64,000 nt of DNA from Clostridia bacterium (GTDB lineage Bacteria; Bacillota; Clostridia; Oscillospirales; Acutalibacteraceae): contig JAFTSH010000001.1 of the NCBI GenBank assembly GCA_017467405.1, positions 541,542 through 605,541 of the forward strand. The letters run 5' to 3'. Shown one piece after another: positions 17,098 to 25,928 of the stretch (position 1 is its first letter; the number at the start of each line of letters is the position of its first letter). The notes beneath the pieces are model-generated. The model saw only the letters and a list, made by a program, of their open reading frames with translations, did no database searches and was not told the DNA's origin. Position numbers and translations under genes: made by a program.

Positions 17098-17190
17098 TGT
17101 CAAATAAGCATTAGTTTCAGTCAAATGCAAGGTAGAGAAAATTTGCCTGCAAATATATAATGAAATTACTACTTTTCAGGAGGTATCGCT

Positions 17191-18627
17191 ATGAAGAAGC
17201 TTGTTTCTTCCTTAGTATGCGTAGTTATCGCGCTGACGCTTGCAGTCCTGCCCTGTACGGCGGCCAAGTACGGCAATAACTATTCCGAGAAAATCACCCG
17301 CGTATTCTCTTTTGACGATATGTCTGAGGACTGTCTTGAGTATGCCAGCGGCATGAAGATCGACAAAAACAATAAGAAGCAGGGAAGTGCCTCGCTTTCT
17401 TATACTACCCGTGGAGAAGAGGATGTGTATCTTTTCCAGACGAGGACAGACGTCAATACCTTTAAGCTCTCAACCCCCGACCGCAATAAGGCCGCACTCC
17501 GTTTCTGGGTGTATATCAGCGATATTTCTCTGCTCCATGTTGACGACGAGAATGACGACGACACCACGCAGGGAACCATGTATCTCAAGATAGCCTCCAA
17601 CAGATTCGGCGGAAGCAAGAGCGTTCAGTGGAGACATACCGTGCACAAGAGCGGTTGGTCCGAGATCGAGCTGCCTCTCTATCACGGAGACGATTGGGAA
17701 GACGACGATTTTGATTCGAATTCAATACTTTTCCTGAGTATGCACATCAAGGCGGCCTCGGGCCTGACCTTCAAGATCGATGACTTCCGCTTCGTTGAAA
17801 AGAGCGCAGACTATACCCCGAATCCCGCGCCCGAAAACAGCGTCCTCGTTACCAACTGCGACTATAATGAGTTCAACACCGAAATCACCAACTGGCAGGG
17901 TGCCAGCTACGATACCGCAGATAAGATAGAGGGATCTTCCTCTTACCGCCTCGACGGTAAGGGCACCAGCGACGAGTACCGCTTTACCCTCGCTTGGGTC
18001 AAAAAGGACTATATTCCCATCGTCATCGACAGCGATACGTTGCATCTCAGCATCAAAGGAACCGGCCTTGCCGATATCAGCAAGGTCTATATTCAGATGC
18101 GACTTGGACCCAAGACGAGATCCTCCGAAGCAGGCGGCGGAAAGTCACTCGTGTATAACATCCCCACCTCTCAGCTTAAGGAGGGCGAGTGGGTCGATCT
18201 GTCGATTCCTCTTGCAAGCTTTAATCTCGGCGGAAGCCCCGACAAGACTACCGAATATGGCGTGTATCTTCTCAGAATAGTTCCCTACGGAAGCAACAAA
18301 AACGGATCCTATACCGTAAAGTTCGACAGAATATACATCGAGCGTGACCTGACCAGTGCAAACGTTTCGGCGCTTATTGCTTCGCGTCTTGCGTCTATTG
18401 CAGCGTCCGATGCTGCGGCTGCGGCGTCCGATGCAGCGCTTCTTTCGTCTGCCTCTGATTCCTCGGGTTCAGGCAACGACACCGTCGTGATGATAGTGGG
18501 CATAGCGGCAGGCGCGGTCATAATAATCGCGGTTGCGGTTATCATAATCGTTACTAAAAAGAAGCCGGCTGCGGCGGCTGCTACCGATGAAGAAGCAAAG
18601 CCCGACGAGTCCGACGACAAAGAATAA
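17191..18627 (+). CDS. Secreted, C-terminally anchored surface protein with carbohydrate-binding-like domains
   Basis: A 478-residue exported protein of unknown function. Seen: signal peptide (residues 1-25, ending CTAAK), two successive domains of about 170 residues that each look like galactose-binding/CBM jelly-rolls (FDDM... FKIDDFRF and YNEF... FDRIYIE), an Ala/Ser-rich linker (SDAAAAASDAALLSS), a transmembrane helix near 431-452, then a Lys-rich and acidic tail. No sortase motif. It is a paralogue of the gene at 25929 with the same layout. ATG 17191 follows AGGAGGT. A likely role is binding polysaccharide at the cell surface (inference). A -10 TATAAT is at 17156-17161, but its -35 is poor. 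Confidence 0.72.
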   Translation: MKKLVSSLVCVVIALTLAVLPCTAAKYGNNYSEKITRVFSFDDMSEDCLEYASGMKIDKNNKKQGSASLSYTTRGEEDVYLFQTRTDVNTFKLSTPDRNKAALRFWVYISDISLLHVDDENDDDTTQGTMYLKIASNRFGGSKSVQWRHTVHKSGWSEIELPLYHGDDWEDDDFDSNSILFLSMHIKAASGLTFKIDDFRFVEKSADYTPNPAPENSVLVTNCDYNEFNTEITNWQGASYDTADKIEGSSSYRLDGKGTSDEYRFTLAWVKKDYIPIVIDSDTLHLSIKGTGLADISKVYIQMRLGPKTRSSEAGGGKSLVYNIPTSQLKEGEWVDLSIPLASFNLGGSPDKTTEYGVYLLRIVPYGSNKNGSYTVKFDRIYIERDLTSANVSALIASRLASIAASDAAAAASDAALLSSASDSSGSGNDTVVMIVGIAAGAVIIIAVAVIIIVTKKKPAAAAATDEEAKPDESDDKE

Positions 18628-18643
18628 TTATTAAACGATAATA

Positions 18644-18672
18644 AAGCTCCTCTGCAATAAGCAGGGGAGCTT
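18644..18672. terminator. Bidirectional terminator
   Basis: 12-base stem AAGCTCCTCTGC (18644-18655) with 18661-18672 (one G-T pair), loop AATAA, between convergent genes. Confidence 0.87.
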
Positions 18673-18697
18673 GTTTGTCAGATTAAGCTTTGCTTGT

Positions 18698-20113
18698 TTA
18701 TACGATTGTTTCAACCTTGAGCATATTGGTATTTCCCGAGGTACCGTTGGTCATTCCGCCGGTAATGATTATCCTGTCACCCTTGGCCAGCTTAAAGGTC
18801 TTTTGAGCAAGCTTTTTGGCTGTGTAAAAGAGCACGTCGGTCGAGTCGTAGGTGTCGCACATTACGGGAGTAACACCCCAGGAAAGCGCCAGCTTACGGC
18901 AGGTCTTCTCGTCGGTCGTAAGTGCAAGAATATCAACGGGGGAGCGGAAGCGTGATACCATACGGGCCGTCATACCTGAAAGCGTACAAACCGCAATGAC
19001 CTTTGCGCCGATGTCGATAGACATTCCGCAGGTCGCGTGCGAAATAGCGTCAACGATGTTCCTGATCTTGAATTCGTGACCGTTAAAAAGACTTTCGTAG
19101 CAGATGTTGTCCTCGGCACTCTGGGCAATGCAGGCCATCGTTTCAACGGCACGAACGGGATATTTGCCTGCCGCCGTTTCTCCGGAAAGCATGATAGCAC
19201 TCGTACCGTCAAAAACCGCATTGGCTACGTCGGAGGCTTCCGCACGGGTAGGCCTCGGGTTGTGTATCATAGACTCAAGCATCTCTGTGGCGGTGATTAC
19301 CCTCTTGCCGAGCATACTGCACTTCGAGATAAGCATTTTCTGGATTGAAGGCAGCTGCTCAAACGGAACCTCAACGCCCATGTCGCCGCGTGCGACCATG
19401 ATGCCGTCACATTCCGAGCATATATCTTCAATATTATCGACACCGGATTGGTTCTCGATCTTGGCAATAAGCTCTATTCCATTTGCACCGTGTTGCGCGA
19501 GAAAATCCTTGACGTCAAGCAGATCCTGTTTGCGCGAGGTGAAGGAGCAGGCGATAAAATCAACGTCGTTTTCTATTCCGAACAAAAGATCGTTTTTGTC
19601 CTGATCGCTGAGGTATTCCTGATTCATTACCTTGCCGGGGAAGCTCATGCTCTTATTGTCCGAAAGCTCTCCGCCCGTGATAACGCGGCAGTAGATGTTT
19701 TTGCTGTCGGTGCTTTTTACTTCAAACACGAGCATACCGTTGTTGAGAAGAATCCGGTCGCCGGGAACCAGCTCTCCGGCCAGTCCTTTGTAGGTGACCG
19801 AAACCCGGTTTTCGTCCCCGATAATATCGTCTACCGTAAATATAAAATCAGCACCGTCGGTAAGCGTGACCTTGCCGTTTTCAAAGCACTTGATGCGGTA
19901 TTCGGGTCCCTTTGTGTCAAGCATTATGGCAACGGGCACACCGAGCTCCTCACTGACCTTCCTGACGATGTTTATTCTTTTCAGATGGTCTTCGTGCGTG
20001 CCGTGCGAAAAATTAAGTCGGGCCGTATTCATACCTGCGCGTACCATGCTCGCAATGGTTTTTTCGTCCGAGCAGGCAGGTCCGAGCGTACAGATTATTT
20101 TGGTTTTTCTCAT
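18698..20113 (-). CDS. pyk: Pyruvate kinase
   Basis: A 471-residue glycolytic enzyme making ATP and pyruvate from phosphoenolpyruvate and ADP. Seen: KIICTLGPAC at the N-terminus, LDTKGPEYRI, the active-site block VARGDMGVEVP, and RVITATEMLESM, where the Glu replaces the usual Gln of ATQMLESM. It lacks the extra C-terminal PEP-utiliser-like domain of Bacillus enzymes. The start at 20113 (MRKTKIICTLGP) matches the family; the upstream extension to 20146 is AT-rich leader. The ribosome site is modest (GGAAGTGAG). Single gene with its own promoter. Confidence 0.96.
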   Translation of the reverse strand: MRKTKIICTLGPACSDEKTIASMVRAGMNTARLNFSHGTHEDHLKRINIVRKVSEELGVPVAIMLDTKGPEYRIKCFENGKVTLTDGADFIFTVDDIIGDENRVSVTYKGLAGELVPGDRILLNNGMLVFEVKSTDSKNIYCRVITGGELSDNKSMSFPGKVMNQEYLSDQDKNDLLFGIENDVDFIACSFTSRKQDLLDVKDFLAQHGANGIELIAKIENQSGVDNIEDICSECDGIMVARGDMGVEVPFEQLPSIQKMLISKCSMLGKRVITATEMLESMIHNPRPTRAEASDVANAVFDGTSAIMLSGETAAGKYPVRAVETMACIAQSAEDNICYESLFNGHEFKIRNIVDAISHATCGMSIDIGAKVIAVCTLSGMTARMVSRFRSPVDILALTTDEKTCRKLALSWGVTPVMCDTYDSTDVLFYTAKKLAQKTFKLAKGDRIIITGGMTNGTSGNTNMLKVETIV

Positions 20114-20150
20114 TTGAGACTCACTTCCAAAAAATAAAAAATTCATATTT

Positions 20151-20179
20151 ATTTTACTACAAAATTAAAATAAAATCAA
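20151..20179 (-). promoter_or_regulatory. Promoter of pyk
   Basis: Minus strand: TTGATT (20179-20174), 17 bases, TAAAAT (20156-20151). Confidence 0.65.
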
Positions 20180-20224
20180 TATAAATCGTCGAAAACAGGG
20201 GATTTGTATTTAACGTAAAGAAAG

Positions 20225-20250
20225 CCCCTCGTACCGTGCGGTGCGAGGGG
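20225..20250 (-). terminator. Hairpin after the second AraC gene
   Basis: 11-base stem CCCCTCGTACC (20225-20235) with 20240-20250, loop GTGC, flanked by A-rich sequence that becomes a U-tract on the minus transcript. Confidence 0.75.
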
Positions 20251-20257
20251 AAACGGG

Positions 20258-21124
20258 TCAGATGTTTATAATCTCGTTGGTGCGGTTTTCGTTTCGGAAT
20301 TTGGAGGGTGACATACCGAACTTTTTCTTGAACAGCGTGTTGAACCAACTCACGTTCTGAAATCCGCTTTCGAAGCATATGTCGAGAATAGGCATATTGC
20401 TGTTGATCAGCATATTCACCGTATAATTAAGACGCAGATTTTCGATAAACGCGGTTGGCGTAATTCCGTAATATTTCTTCATGCTGCGCGAGAGGTGCTC
20501 GGGGCTCTTTCCACTAAACTCCAGCATTTTTGGGATCCCGTGTATGAAATTCTTATCTCTCTGCATTCTGCGGCAGACGTCATCAAGCCATGCGGGTATA
20601 TCGTTCGACGTCTCGGCGGTAAACTGTGAGAAGTGTCTTGTGAACATCTCAAACAGCAGTATTTTGAATTCAAGCGAAATGCGCTGGATGTCGGAGCGGT
20701 CAATCGTGTTGATGTATTCAAACCGCGATCGGATACGCTGCGTATCATGCCTTGACAAAAACGCCATCGGCGGGAATTCCTGAGAGAGCATCGTATCAAG
20801 CGGAATGGAGTTTCCGATATAATCAAACAGCTCCTGCGCAATCGAGCTTGAGAAAGCGAGGTTGATGAATTTGGCGTTGCTTCCTTCGGTAAACTTGTAG
20901 GAATGAAGATCGTCGGGACGCACGAGAACGAGAGTGTTGCTTTTGAGGACAATCTCTTTTCCGTTTATGAGGTGTATAACGCCGTCGTCCTGCGTCAGGA
21001 ATATCTCGTGATATTGATGACGGTGCATTTCGGGGTGGCAGTTGCTCGGATCCTTGAAAGAACACAGAAAACCGAGCTGCTGGTTGACGTTGGGATGCTC
21101 GGGAAGTACCCTGTATGTAGCCAT
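20258..21124 (-). CDS. AraC family regulator, module 1
   Basis: A 288-residue regulator: cupin-like N-terminal half (MHRHQYHEIFLTQ near residue 33) and a C-terminal AraC DNA-binding domain (DICFESGFQNVSWFN; GMSPSKFR). It faces a sugar-binding lipoprotein gene (21512) across a 387-base gap and is the obvious regulator of it (inference from divergent layout). It is highly similar along its whole length to the protein at 23111, so the regulator was duplicated along with its target. GGAGG lies 6 bases before ATG 21124. Confidence 0.92.
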   Translation of the reverse strand: MATYRVLPEHPNVNQQLGFLCSFKDPSNCHPEMHRHQYHEIFLTQDDGVIHLINGKEIVLKSNTLVLVRPDDLHSYKFTEGSNAKFINLAFSSSIAQELFDYIGNSIPLDTMLSQEFPPMAFLSRHDTQRIRSRFEYINTIDRSDIQRISLEFKILLFEMFTRHFSQFTAETSNDIPAWLDDVCRRMQRDKNFIHGIPKMLEFSGKSPEHLSRSMKKYYGITPTAFIENLRLNYTVNMLINSNMPILDICFESGFQNVSWFNTLFKKKFGMSPSKFRNENRTNEIINI

Positions 21125-21165
21125 ATCCGTCCTCCTGTCTTCAGACTTTTGCTTCCGCTGAAATC

Positions 21166-21194
21166 AATATACCATATTTTTGTTGACAAGTCAA
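21166..21194 (-). promoter_or_regulatory. Promoter of AraC gene, module 1
   Basis: Minus strand: TTGACT (21194-21189), 17 bases, TATATT (21171-21166). Confidence 0.7.
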
Positions 21195-21419
21195 TCTTGA
21201 AATAAATAATGTGTCTCACGTTTACGGGTAGCCCGAATCGTTTTTTAAACAAAAACCGACTCAAAATGGTGTGTTTTCGTGGGATCAGGGTAGATGTTTG
21301 CCCTGAAAAAGCAGAATATCGGGCGTGCTCGGGTGACGTATCAGGGTAACAAAGATATGTCAAATACGGAAATATGGCGTTTAATATCAAAAAAACATAA
21401 TATTTAATCAAACAAAAGG

Positions 21420-21448
21420 TTGAAAATTATGTGTATTCTATTTATACT
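21420..21448 (+). promoter_or_regulatory. Promoter of solute-binding protein gene, module 1
   Basis: TTGAAA (21420-21425), 17 bases, TATACT (21443-21448). The same GGTTGAAAA and TATACT pair recurs before the genes at 24283 and 25929. Confidence 0.75.
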
Positions 21449-21511
21449 GTAAGTGAAATAGTATCGTCGGCGGTATGGTTCGCTGAGCGATTCAAGAAAG
21501 GATGTAGTTCA

Positions 21512-23029
21512 ATGAGCAAGAAAATCACTATGGTTTCTCGTATGCTGATTCTTCTTCTGACGGTCGTAATGGCTTTTGCCTGCTTTGCCGGATGTAAGAA
21601 GGATAACAAGGGTACGGCTTCTACCGATGTTTCCAGCAAGGTTACCACCAGCCTTACCCCGACCGAGGAAATCGAGGAACTCTATGCTACCGACCCCAAC
21701 ATTCCCGCAACAAAGGATCTTGGCGGAAAAACCATCACCTTCGGTATGAACACCCTGTACACCGCCTCCGTTTTCCCCGAGGAGGGAGCTAACGAGCTCG
21801 GTGACAGACAGATCGCAAGAATGCGCGAGATCTGCGCTGCCTACAACTGTGTAATCGAGAAGGTCGACCTTAAGTGGGACAGCATGGTCAAGGACATCAT
21901 GCCCGCACTTCTCGTCGGCGATGACGTTGCTGACGTTATCCTTCCCGTTATCAGACAGGCAGGACCCTTCATCGAGGCCAGACTCTGCGAGAACATTCTC
22001 AAGGAAGACATCAGCCAGTACATAGACCTTACCATGCCTTGGTGGAACGACACCATGACCGTTGCCTCCGGCGTAGGCGGAGCGGTTTACTGTGCTACCC
22101 CGCAGTTTACCTCTGCTGCAGATACCACTTGGGTCTGCTACTTCAACAGAGCTATTGCCAGCGAGATCGGTCTTAACCCCGATACCCTTTACGAGATGCA
22201 GGCCAACAAGACCTGGACTTGGGACGAGTTCGCCAAGTGGTCTCAGAAGGCCGTTCTTGACCGCGACAACGACGGCAAGCTCGGCGAGGGAGACCGTTTC
22301 GGTTACGCTTCCGCTCCTTGGCACATCATGCTTGCTTTCCTCACCGGTGCAGGCGTTGACATGGTCGTTCAGCAGCAGGACGGTACCCTTAAGTACAACC
22401 TCAACACCTCCCACGCTATCAACGCTCTCACCAAGATCAACGAGCTTATGTCCGCAGACTATTACAGATCTGCCGAATCCGGTGATATGAAGAAGCTTTT
22501 CTCCGAGGGCGACACCCTCTTCATGTGCTATGCTATCTATGCTATGCGTTCCGAAGAGATCCGTAACATGGAAGACACCTGGGGCCTCGTTCTCCTTCCC
22601 CTCGGACCCAGTGCCGACGGTGGTTGGCAGAAGGAGTATCATTCCAGAGCCGAACAGAACACCACCTGCCTCTTCTTCCCGACCGGTAACGAGGATCTTG
22701 CCGATGCCGCTCTCGTAGTTGAAGCTCTTGCCTTCTCTTCCTGGAAGAAGGGCGTTACCGATATCATCGAGCTCAGCTACCTGCAGTACACCAAGGACGA
22801 AGGTTCGCAGTACGCTATCGACGAGGTCTTTAACGTTTCGACCTTTGCTTACGATCAGCTTCTCTTTGCTGTCGGCGGAAGCCCCACTTGGCAGCAGCTT
22901 TGCTCACAGTCCTTCTACGGAGTTATCAGACAGAAGGCCGCTGACATTTCCTACGTCATCAGCACTAACGAGGCTCAGTTCCAGAGCATCCTTGATAACT
23001 TCTACGGCGAGGCTACACAGGCCAACTAA
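21512..23029 (+). CDS. ABC transporter solute-binding lipoprotein (family 1, sugar-type), module 1
   Basis: A 505-residue extracellular solute-binding lipoprotein. Seen: signal peptide with lipobox FAGC (lipidated Cys28), then the two-lobed binding fold (GGKTITFGMNTLY; TTWVCYFNRAIASEIGLNPD; NKTWTWDEFAKW). Aromatic residues in PWWNDTM and APWHIML could stack on sugar. A 12-residue segment DRDNDGKLGEGD fits the EF-hand calcium loop pattern. Known: such proteins feed a two-permease ABC importer, but no permease or ATPase gene is nearby. ATG 21512 follows AAAGGATG. Very similar to the protein at 24283. Confidence 0.9.
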   Translation: MSKKITMVSRMLILLLTVVMAFACFAGCKKDNKGTASTDVSSKVTTSLTPTEEIEELYATDPNIPATKDLGGKTITFGMNTLYTASVFPEEGANELGDRQIARMREICAAYNCVIEKVDLKWDSMVKDIMPALLVGDDVADVILPVIRQAGPFIEARLCENILKEDISQYIDLTMPWWNDTMTVASGVGGAVYCATPQFTSAADTTWVCYFNRAIASEIGLNPDTLYEMQANKTWTWDEFAKWSQKAVLDRDNDGKLGEGDRFGYASAPWHIMLAFLTGAGVDMVVQQQDGTLKYNLNTSHAINALTKINELMSADYYRSAESGDMKKLFSEGDTLFMCYAIYAMRSEEIRNMEDTWGLVLLPLGPSADGGWQKEYHSRAEQNTTCLFFPTGNEDLADAALVVEALAFSSWKKGVTDIIELSYLQYTKDEGSQYAIDEVFNVSTFAYDQLLFAVGGSPTWQQLCSQSFYGVIRQKAADISYVISTNEAQFQSILDNFYGEATQAN

Positions 23030-23045
23030 ATCCTATCAAATAACG

Positions 23046-23069
23046 AACGCGGAGCACACGCTCCGCGTT
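23046..23069. terminator. Bidirectional terminator
   Basis: Perfect 10-base stem AACGCGGAGC (23046-23055), loop ACAC, partner 23060-23069, then T-rich; shared by converging genes. Confidence 0.88.
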
Positions 23070-23110
23070 TTCTTTTTATCGTATGAAATGTGTTGTTGAA
23101 AGGGTCGCTT

Positions 23111-23971
23111 TCAGTTATCTATGCTTTTGGAAAATGCGTTTTTCTTTCGGAACTTTGATGGAGACATTCCGTGCTTTTTCTTGAAAAGGCTGTTGAACCA
23201 GCTGACGTTCTGAAAACCGCTTTCAAAGCATATATCAAGCACCGACATACCGCTGTTGAGTAGCATATTGACTGCGTAGCTCAAGCGCAGGTTTTCAATG
23301 TATTCGGTGGGCGTGATGCCGTAGTACCGTTTCATGCTGCGGCAAAGATGCTCGGGGCTTCTTCCGCATAACTCAACCATCTTCGGGAATCCGTAGATAA
23401 AATTCTTGTCGTGTTGCATCATACGGCAGGTGTTTTTCAACCATACGGGAATATCCTTTGAGGCTTTCGTTACGGCCTGTGAAAAATGCTTTGTGAAAAT
23501 CTCAAAAAGGAGTATCTTGTATTCAAGCTTGCAGCGCTTGACGTCGTCGCGGTTGATGGTGTTGATGTATTCGAGATACGACCAGATCTGTTGGGTGTCC
23601 TGATCCGATAAATACGCCGTCGGAGGGAGCTCGCTGTTGAGAAGTGCGTCTATGGGAATTGCGTCACCGATATATCCGAAAAGCTCGGAAGCTATGTCAC
23701 GCGTAAAGGTTATGTTTATCAGTTGCGTATTACTTCCGTCGGGAATCCGAAACCGGTGAATATCGTCAGGGCGTATAAAAACGAGCGTATTGCTTTTGAT
23801 GAGAAACTCTTTACCGTTAACGTGGTGCAGCAGATCGCAGTCGCGGGTAATAAACAACTCGTAGTACATATGCTTGTGCAGGATCGGAGTAGCGCGGTTG
23901 GTAAAGCGCCCCAGAAATCCCGTTTGCGGGTTTGTATGCGGGTCTTCGGGATAAACTCTTATGTCGTCCAT
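23111..23971 (-). CDS. AraC family regulator, module 2
   Basis: A 286-residue paralogue of the regulator at 20258 with the same cupin half (HKHMYYELFITRD) and AraC domain (DICFESGFQNVSWFN). The ATG at 23971 is chosen over ATG 23975-23977 because GGAGG lies 6 bases before it and immediately abuts the other. It is divergent from the second solute-binding protein gene, repeating module 1. The N-terminal half differs more between the two paralogues than the DNA-binding half, suggesting related operators but different ligands (inference). Confidence 0.92.
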   Translation of the reverse strand: MDDIRVYPEDPHTNPQTGFLGRFTNRATPILHKHMYYELFITRDCDLLHHVNGKEFLIKSNTLVFIRPDDIHRFRIPDGSNTQLINITFTRDIASELFGYIGDAIPIDALLNSELPPTAYLSDQDTQQIWSYLEYINTINRDDVKRCKLEYKILLFEIFTKHFSQAVTKASKDIPVWLKNTCRMMQHDKNFIYGFPKMVELCGRSPEHLCRSMKRYYGITPTEYIENLRLSYAVNMLLNSGMSVLDICFESGFQNVSWFNSLFKKKHGMSPSKFRKKNAFSKSIDN

Positions 23972-24010
23972 AAACATCCTCCTGACTTATTCGTTGTAAT
24001 TTTTTTAATC

Positions 24011-24039
24011 ACTATAACATACTTTTTTTGCTCTGTCAA
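24011..24039 (-). promoter_or_regulatory. Promoter of AraC gene, module 2
   Basis: Minus strand: TTGACA (24039-24034), 17 bases, TATAGT (24016-24011). Confidence 0.75.
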
Positions 24040-24215
24040 TTCGGTGTGATAAATTTGGCGCGAAAGGTAATGACTGATCAGCAGGGAATATATTGGCTGA
24101 TTTAGGGCGTATTTTGTGCCATTTTGCTGAACTTATCGGCTTTCGCGGCTTTTTTAAGTGTTGACAAATTTAAATTGCACATCAGCACAACATCAATTTA
24201 TAATCAGTTTAGCGG

Positions 24216-24244
24216 TTGAAAAAGGGAAAAAGCGGTTATATACT
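24216..24244 (+). promoter_or_regulatory. Promoter of solute-binding protein gene, module 2
   Basis: TTGAAA (24216-24221), 17 bases, TATACT (24239-24244); AGTGAAATA follows, as in module 1. Confidence 0.75.
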
Positions 24245-24282
24245 GAATTTATCAGTGAAATACCGCAGAAAGGATGTTGTTC

Positions 24283-25800
24283 ATGAAAAAGAATTTGACC
24301 TCGGTATCGCGGGCTTTGTTATTTGTTTTATCGTTGGTTCTTGTCTTCACCTGCTTTGCAGGTTGCCGTCCCGATAACAAAAACGACTCGTCTTCCAAGG
24401 CGGACGCTACCTCCGACGTAAGCAGGACTCCGGTTGAGGAAATCGAAGAGCTTTATCCCACCGATCCTAACATTCCCCAGACCAAGGATCTCGGCGGTAA
24501 GACAATCACCTTTGGTATGAACACGCTTTATACGTCCTCCGTTTTCCCCGAAGAGGGAGAAAGCGAGCTCGGAAACAGACAGATCGCAAGAATGCGCGAC
24601 GTTTGCCAAAGATACAACTGTATAATCGAAAAGGTCGATTTCACGTGGAATAAAATGGTCAGCGACGTTATGCCGTCGCTCCTTGTCGGTGACAGGGTTG
24701 CCGACGTTATGCTGCCCGTTATCAGACAGGCAGGTCCCTTTGTAGAAGCAAGACTGTGTGAAAATCTTCTTAATAATGATATTACACAGTACGTGGATCT
24801 TTCGATGCCCTGGTGGAACGATACCATGACGGTTGCCTCGGGTGTCGGCGGTGCGGTTTACTGTGCTACCCCGCAGTTTACCTCTGCTGCAGATACTACT
24901 TGGGTTTGCTACTTCAACAGAAGTATGGCCACGGAGCTTGGTATAAGCCCCGATTCGATTTATGAAATGCAGGCGAATAAGACCTGGACTTGGGACGTCT
25001 TCGCCGATTATGCACAGAAGGCCGTTCTTGACCGCGATAACGACGGTAAGATAGGAGAGGGCGACCGTTACGGTTACGTAACCGCTCCCTGGCATATCAT
25101 GCTTGCCTTCCTTACGGGCGCCGACGTTCGTATGGTCGTTCAGCAGCAGGACGGTACCCTTAAGTTTAATCTTAACACCTCACACGCTATTTCAGCCCTC
25201 ACCAAGATCAACGAAATGATGTCGGCCGAATACTTCCTGCCTGCAGAAGGAACCGAAAATATTGCAAGTATATTTGCAAACGGAGATGCTCTGTTTTTGT
25301 GCAGCTCGGTTCGTGCGATGCGTACAAAGGCTATGCGTAATATGGAAGATTCCTGGGGAACACTTCTTCTTCCGCTCGGAATAACCGCTGACGGCGGCTG
25401 GCAGACGGAGTATCATTCCAGAGCCGAACAGACCACGACCTGCATTTTCTTCCCGACGGGCAACGAAAATCTTGCTGACGTAGCACTTGTTGTCGAAGCA
25501 CTTGCCTTTGAGTCCTGGAAATACGGTGTAACCGATATTATCGAGCTCAGCTACCTGCAGTACACGAAGGACGAGGGCTCAAAATACGCGATCGACGAGG
25601 TCTTTAATATTTCCACCTTTGAATACGATCAGCTTCTCTTCGCGATAGGCGGTGGCGAAACATGGATTGATGTTTGCCGCAAGTCCTTCTACGGTGTAAT
25701 ACAGCAGAAGGGCGCGGACATCTCCTACAGCGTTTCCTCCTACGAAGCGAAGTTCCAGAATATACTTGACGAGTTCTATAGTCAGGCTACAAAGAGTTGA
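24283..25800 (+). CDS. ABC transporter solute-binding lipoprotein (family 1, sugar-type), module 2
   Basis: A 505-residue paralogue of the protein at 21512, of identical length and with the lipid Cys at the same position (FAGC, Cys28). Long blocks are identical, for example PWWNDTMTVASGVGGAVYCA and the stretch after it. The EF-hand-like loop is kept (DRDNDGKIGEGD), as are the candidate sugar-stacking aromatics. Differences cluster in the middle (the region of SAEYFLPAEG against SADYYRSAES) and the C-terminal fifth, so the ligands may differ. ATG 24283 follows AAAGGATG. No permease gene adjoins it. Confidence 0.9.
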   Translation: MKKNLTSVSRALLFVLSLVLVFTCFAGCRPDNKNDSSSKADATSDVSRTPVEEIEELYPTDPNIPQTKDLGGKTITFGMNTLYTSSVFPEEGESELGNRQIARMRDVCQRYNCIIEKVDFTWNKMVSDVMPSLLVGDRVADVMLPVIRQAGPFVEARLCENLLNNDITQYVDLSMPWWNDTMTVASGVGGAVYCATPQFTSAADTTWVCYFNRSMATELGISPDSIYEMQANKTWTWDVFADYAQKAVLDRDNDGKIGEGDRYGYVTAPWHIMLAFLTGADVRMVVQQQDGTLKFNLNTSHAISALTKINEMMSAEYFLPAEGTENIASIFANGDALFLCSSVRAMRTKAMRNMEDSWGTLLLPLGITADGGWQTEYHSRAEQTTTCIFFPTGNENLADVALVVEALAFESWKYGVTDIIELSYLQYTKDEGSKYAIDEVFNISTFEYDQLLFAIGGGETWIDVCRKSFYGVIQQKGADISYSVSSYEAKFQNILDEFYSQATKS

Positions 25801-25802
25801 AG

Positions 25803-25828
25803 AAATGCGGAGTGAAAACTCCGCATTT
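25803..25828 (+). terminator. Terminator after module 2
   Basis: Perfect 11-base stem AAATGCGGAGT (25803-25813), GAAA tetraloop, partner 25818-25828. Confidence 0.85.
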
Positions 25829-25865
25829 TACTTAGGACAGAATTCAATCAGTATACGTATAGAGG

Positions 25866-25894
25866 TTGAAAAATTAATCCGATTGCTGTATACT
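25866..25894 (+). promoter_or_regulatory. Promoter of the second surface-protein gene
   Basis: TTGAAA (25866-25871), 17 bases, TATACT (25889-25894), the same core as before both solute-binding protein genes. Confidence 0.75.
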
Positions 25895-25928
25895 TAAATA
25901 TAATCAGAGTAGGAAGGAAGATTTTAAT

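Larger units (their letters stand above)
21125..21511. other. Divergent intergenic regulatory region, module 1
   Basis: 387 bases with no gene. Seen: the two divergent promoters listed separately, and the direct repeat ATCAGGGTA at 21284-21292 and 21340-21348 (56 bases apart), the first followed by an inverted CCCTGA at 21301-21306. These are candidate AraC-type half-sites; no proof. Confidence 0.5.
23972..24282. other. Divergent intergenic regulatory region, module 2
   Basis: 311 bases with no gene. It holds the two divergent promoters listed separately. The motifs CTGATCAGCAGGG (24072-24084) and CTGATTTAGGG (24097-24107) resemble each other and might be regulator half-sites; weak. Confidence 0.4.

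Noticed and set aside
21509..22642. 377-codon minus-strand open frame opposite the first binding-protein gene
   Set aside because: Appears only because of codon bias in the real gene; a similar shadow (24328-25095) appears in the paralogue.
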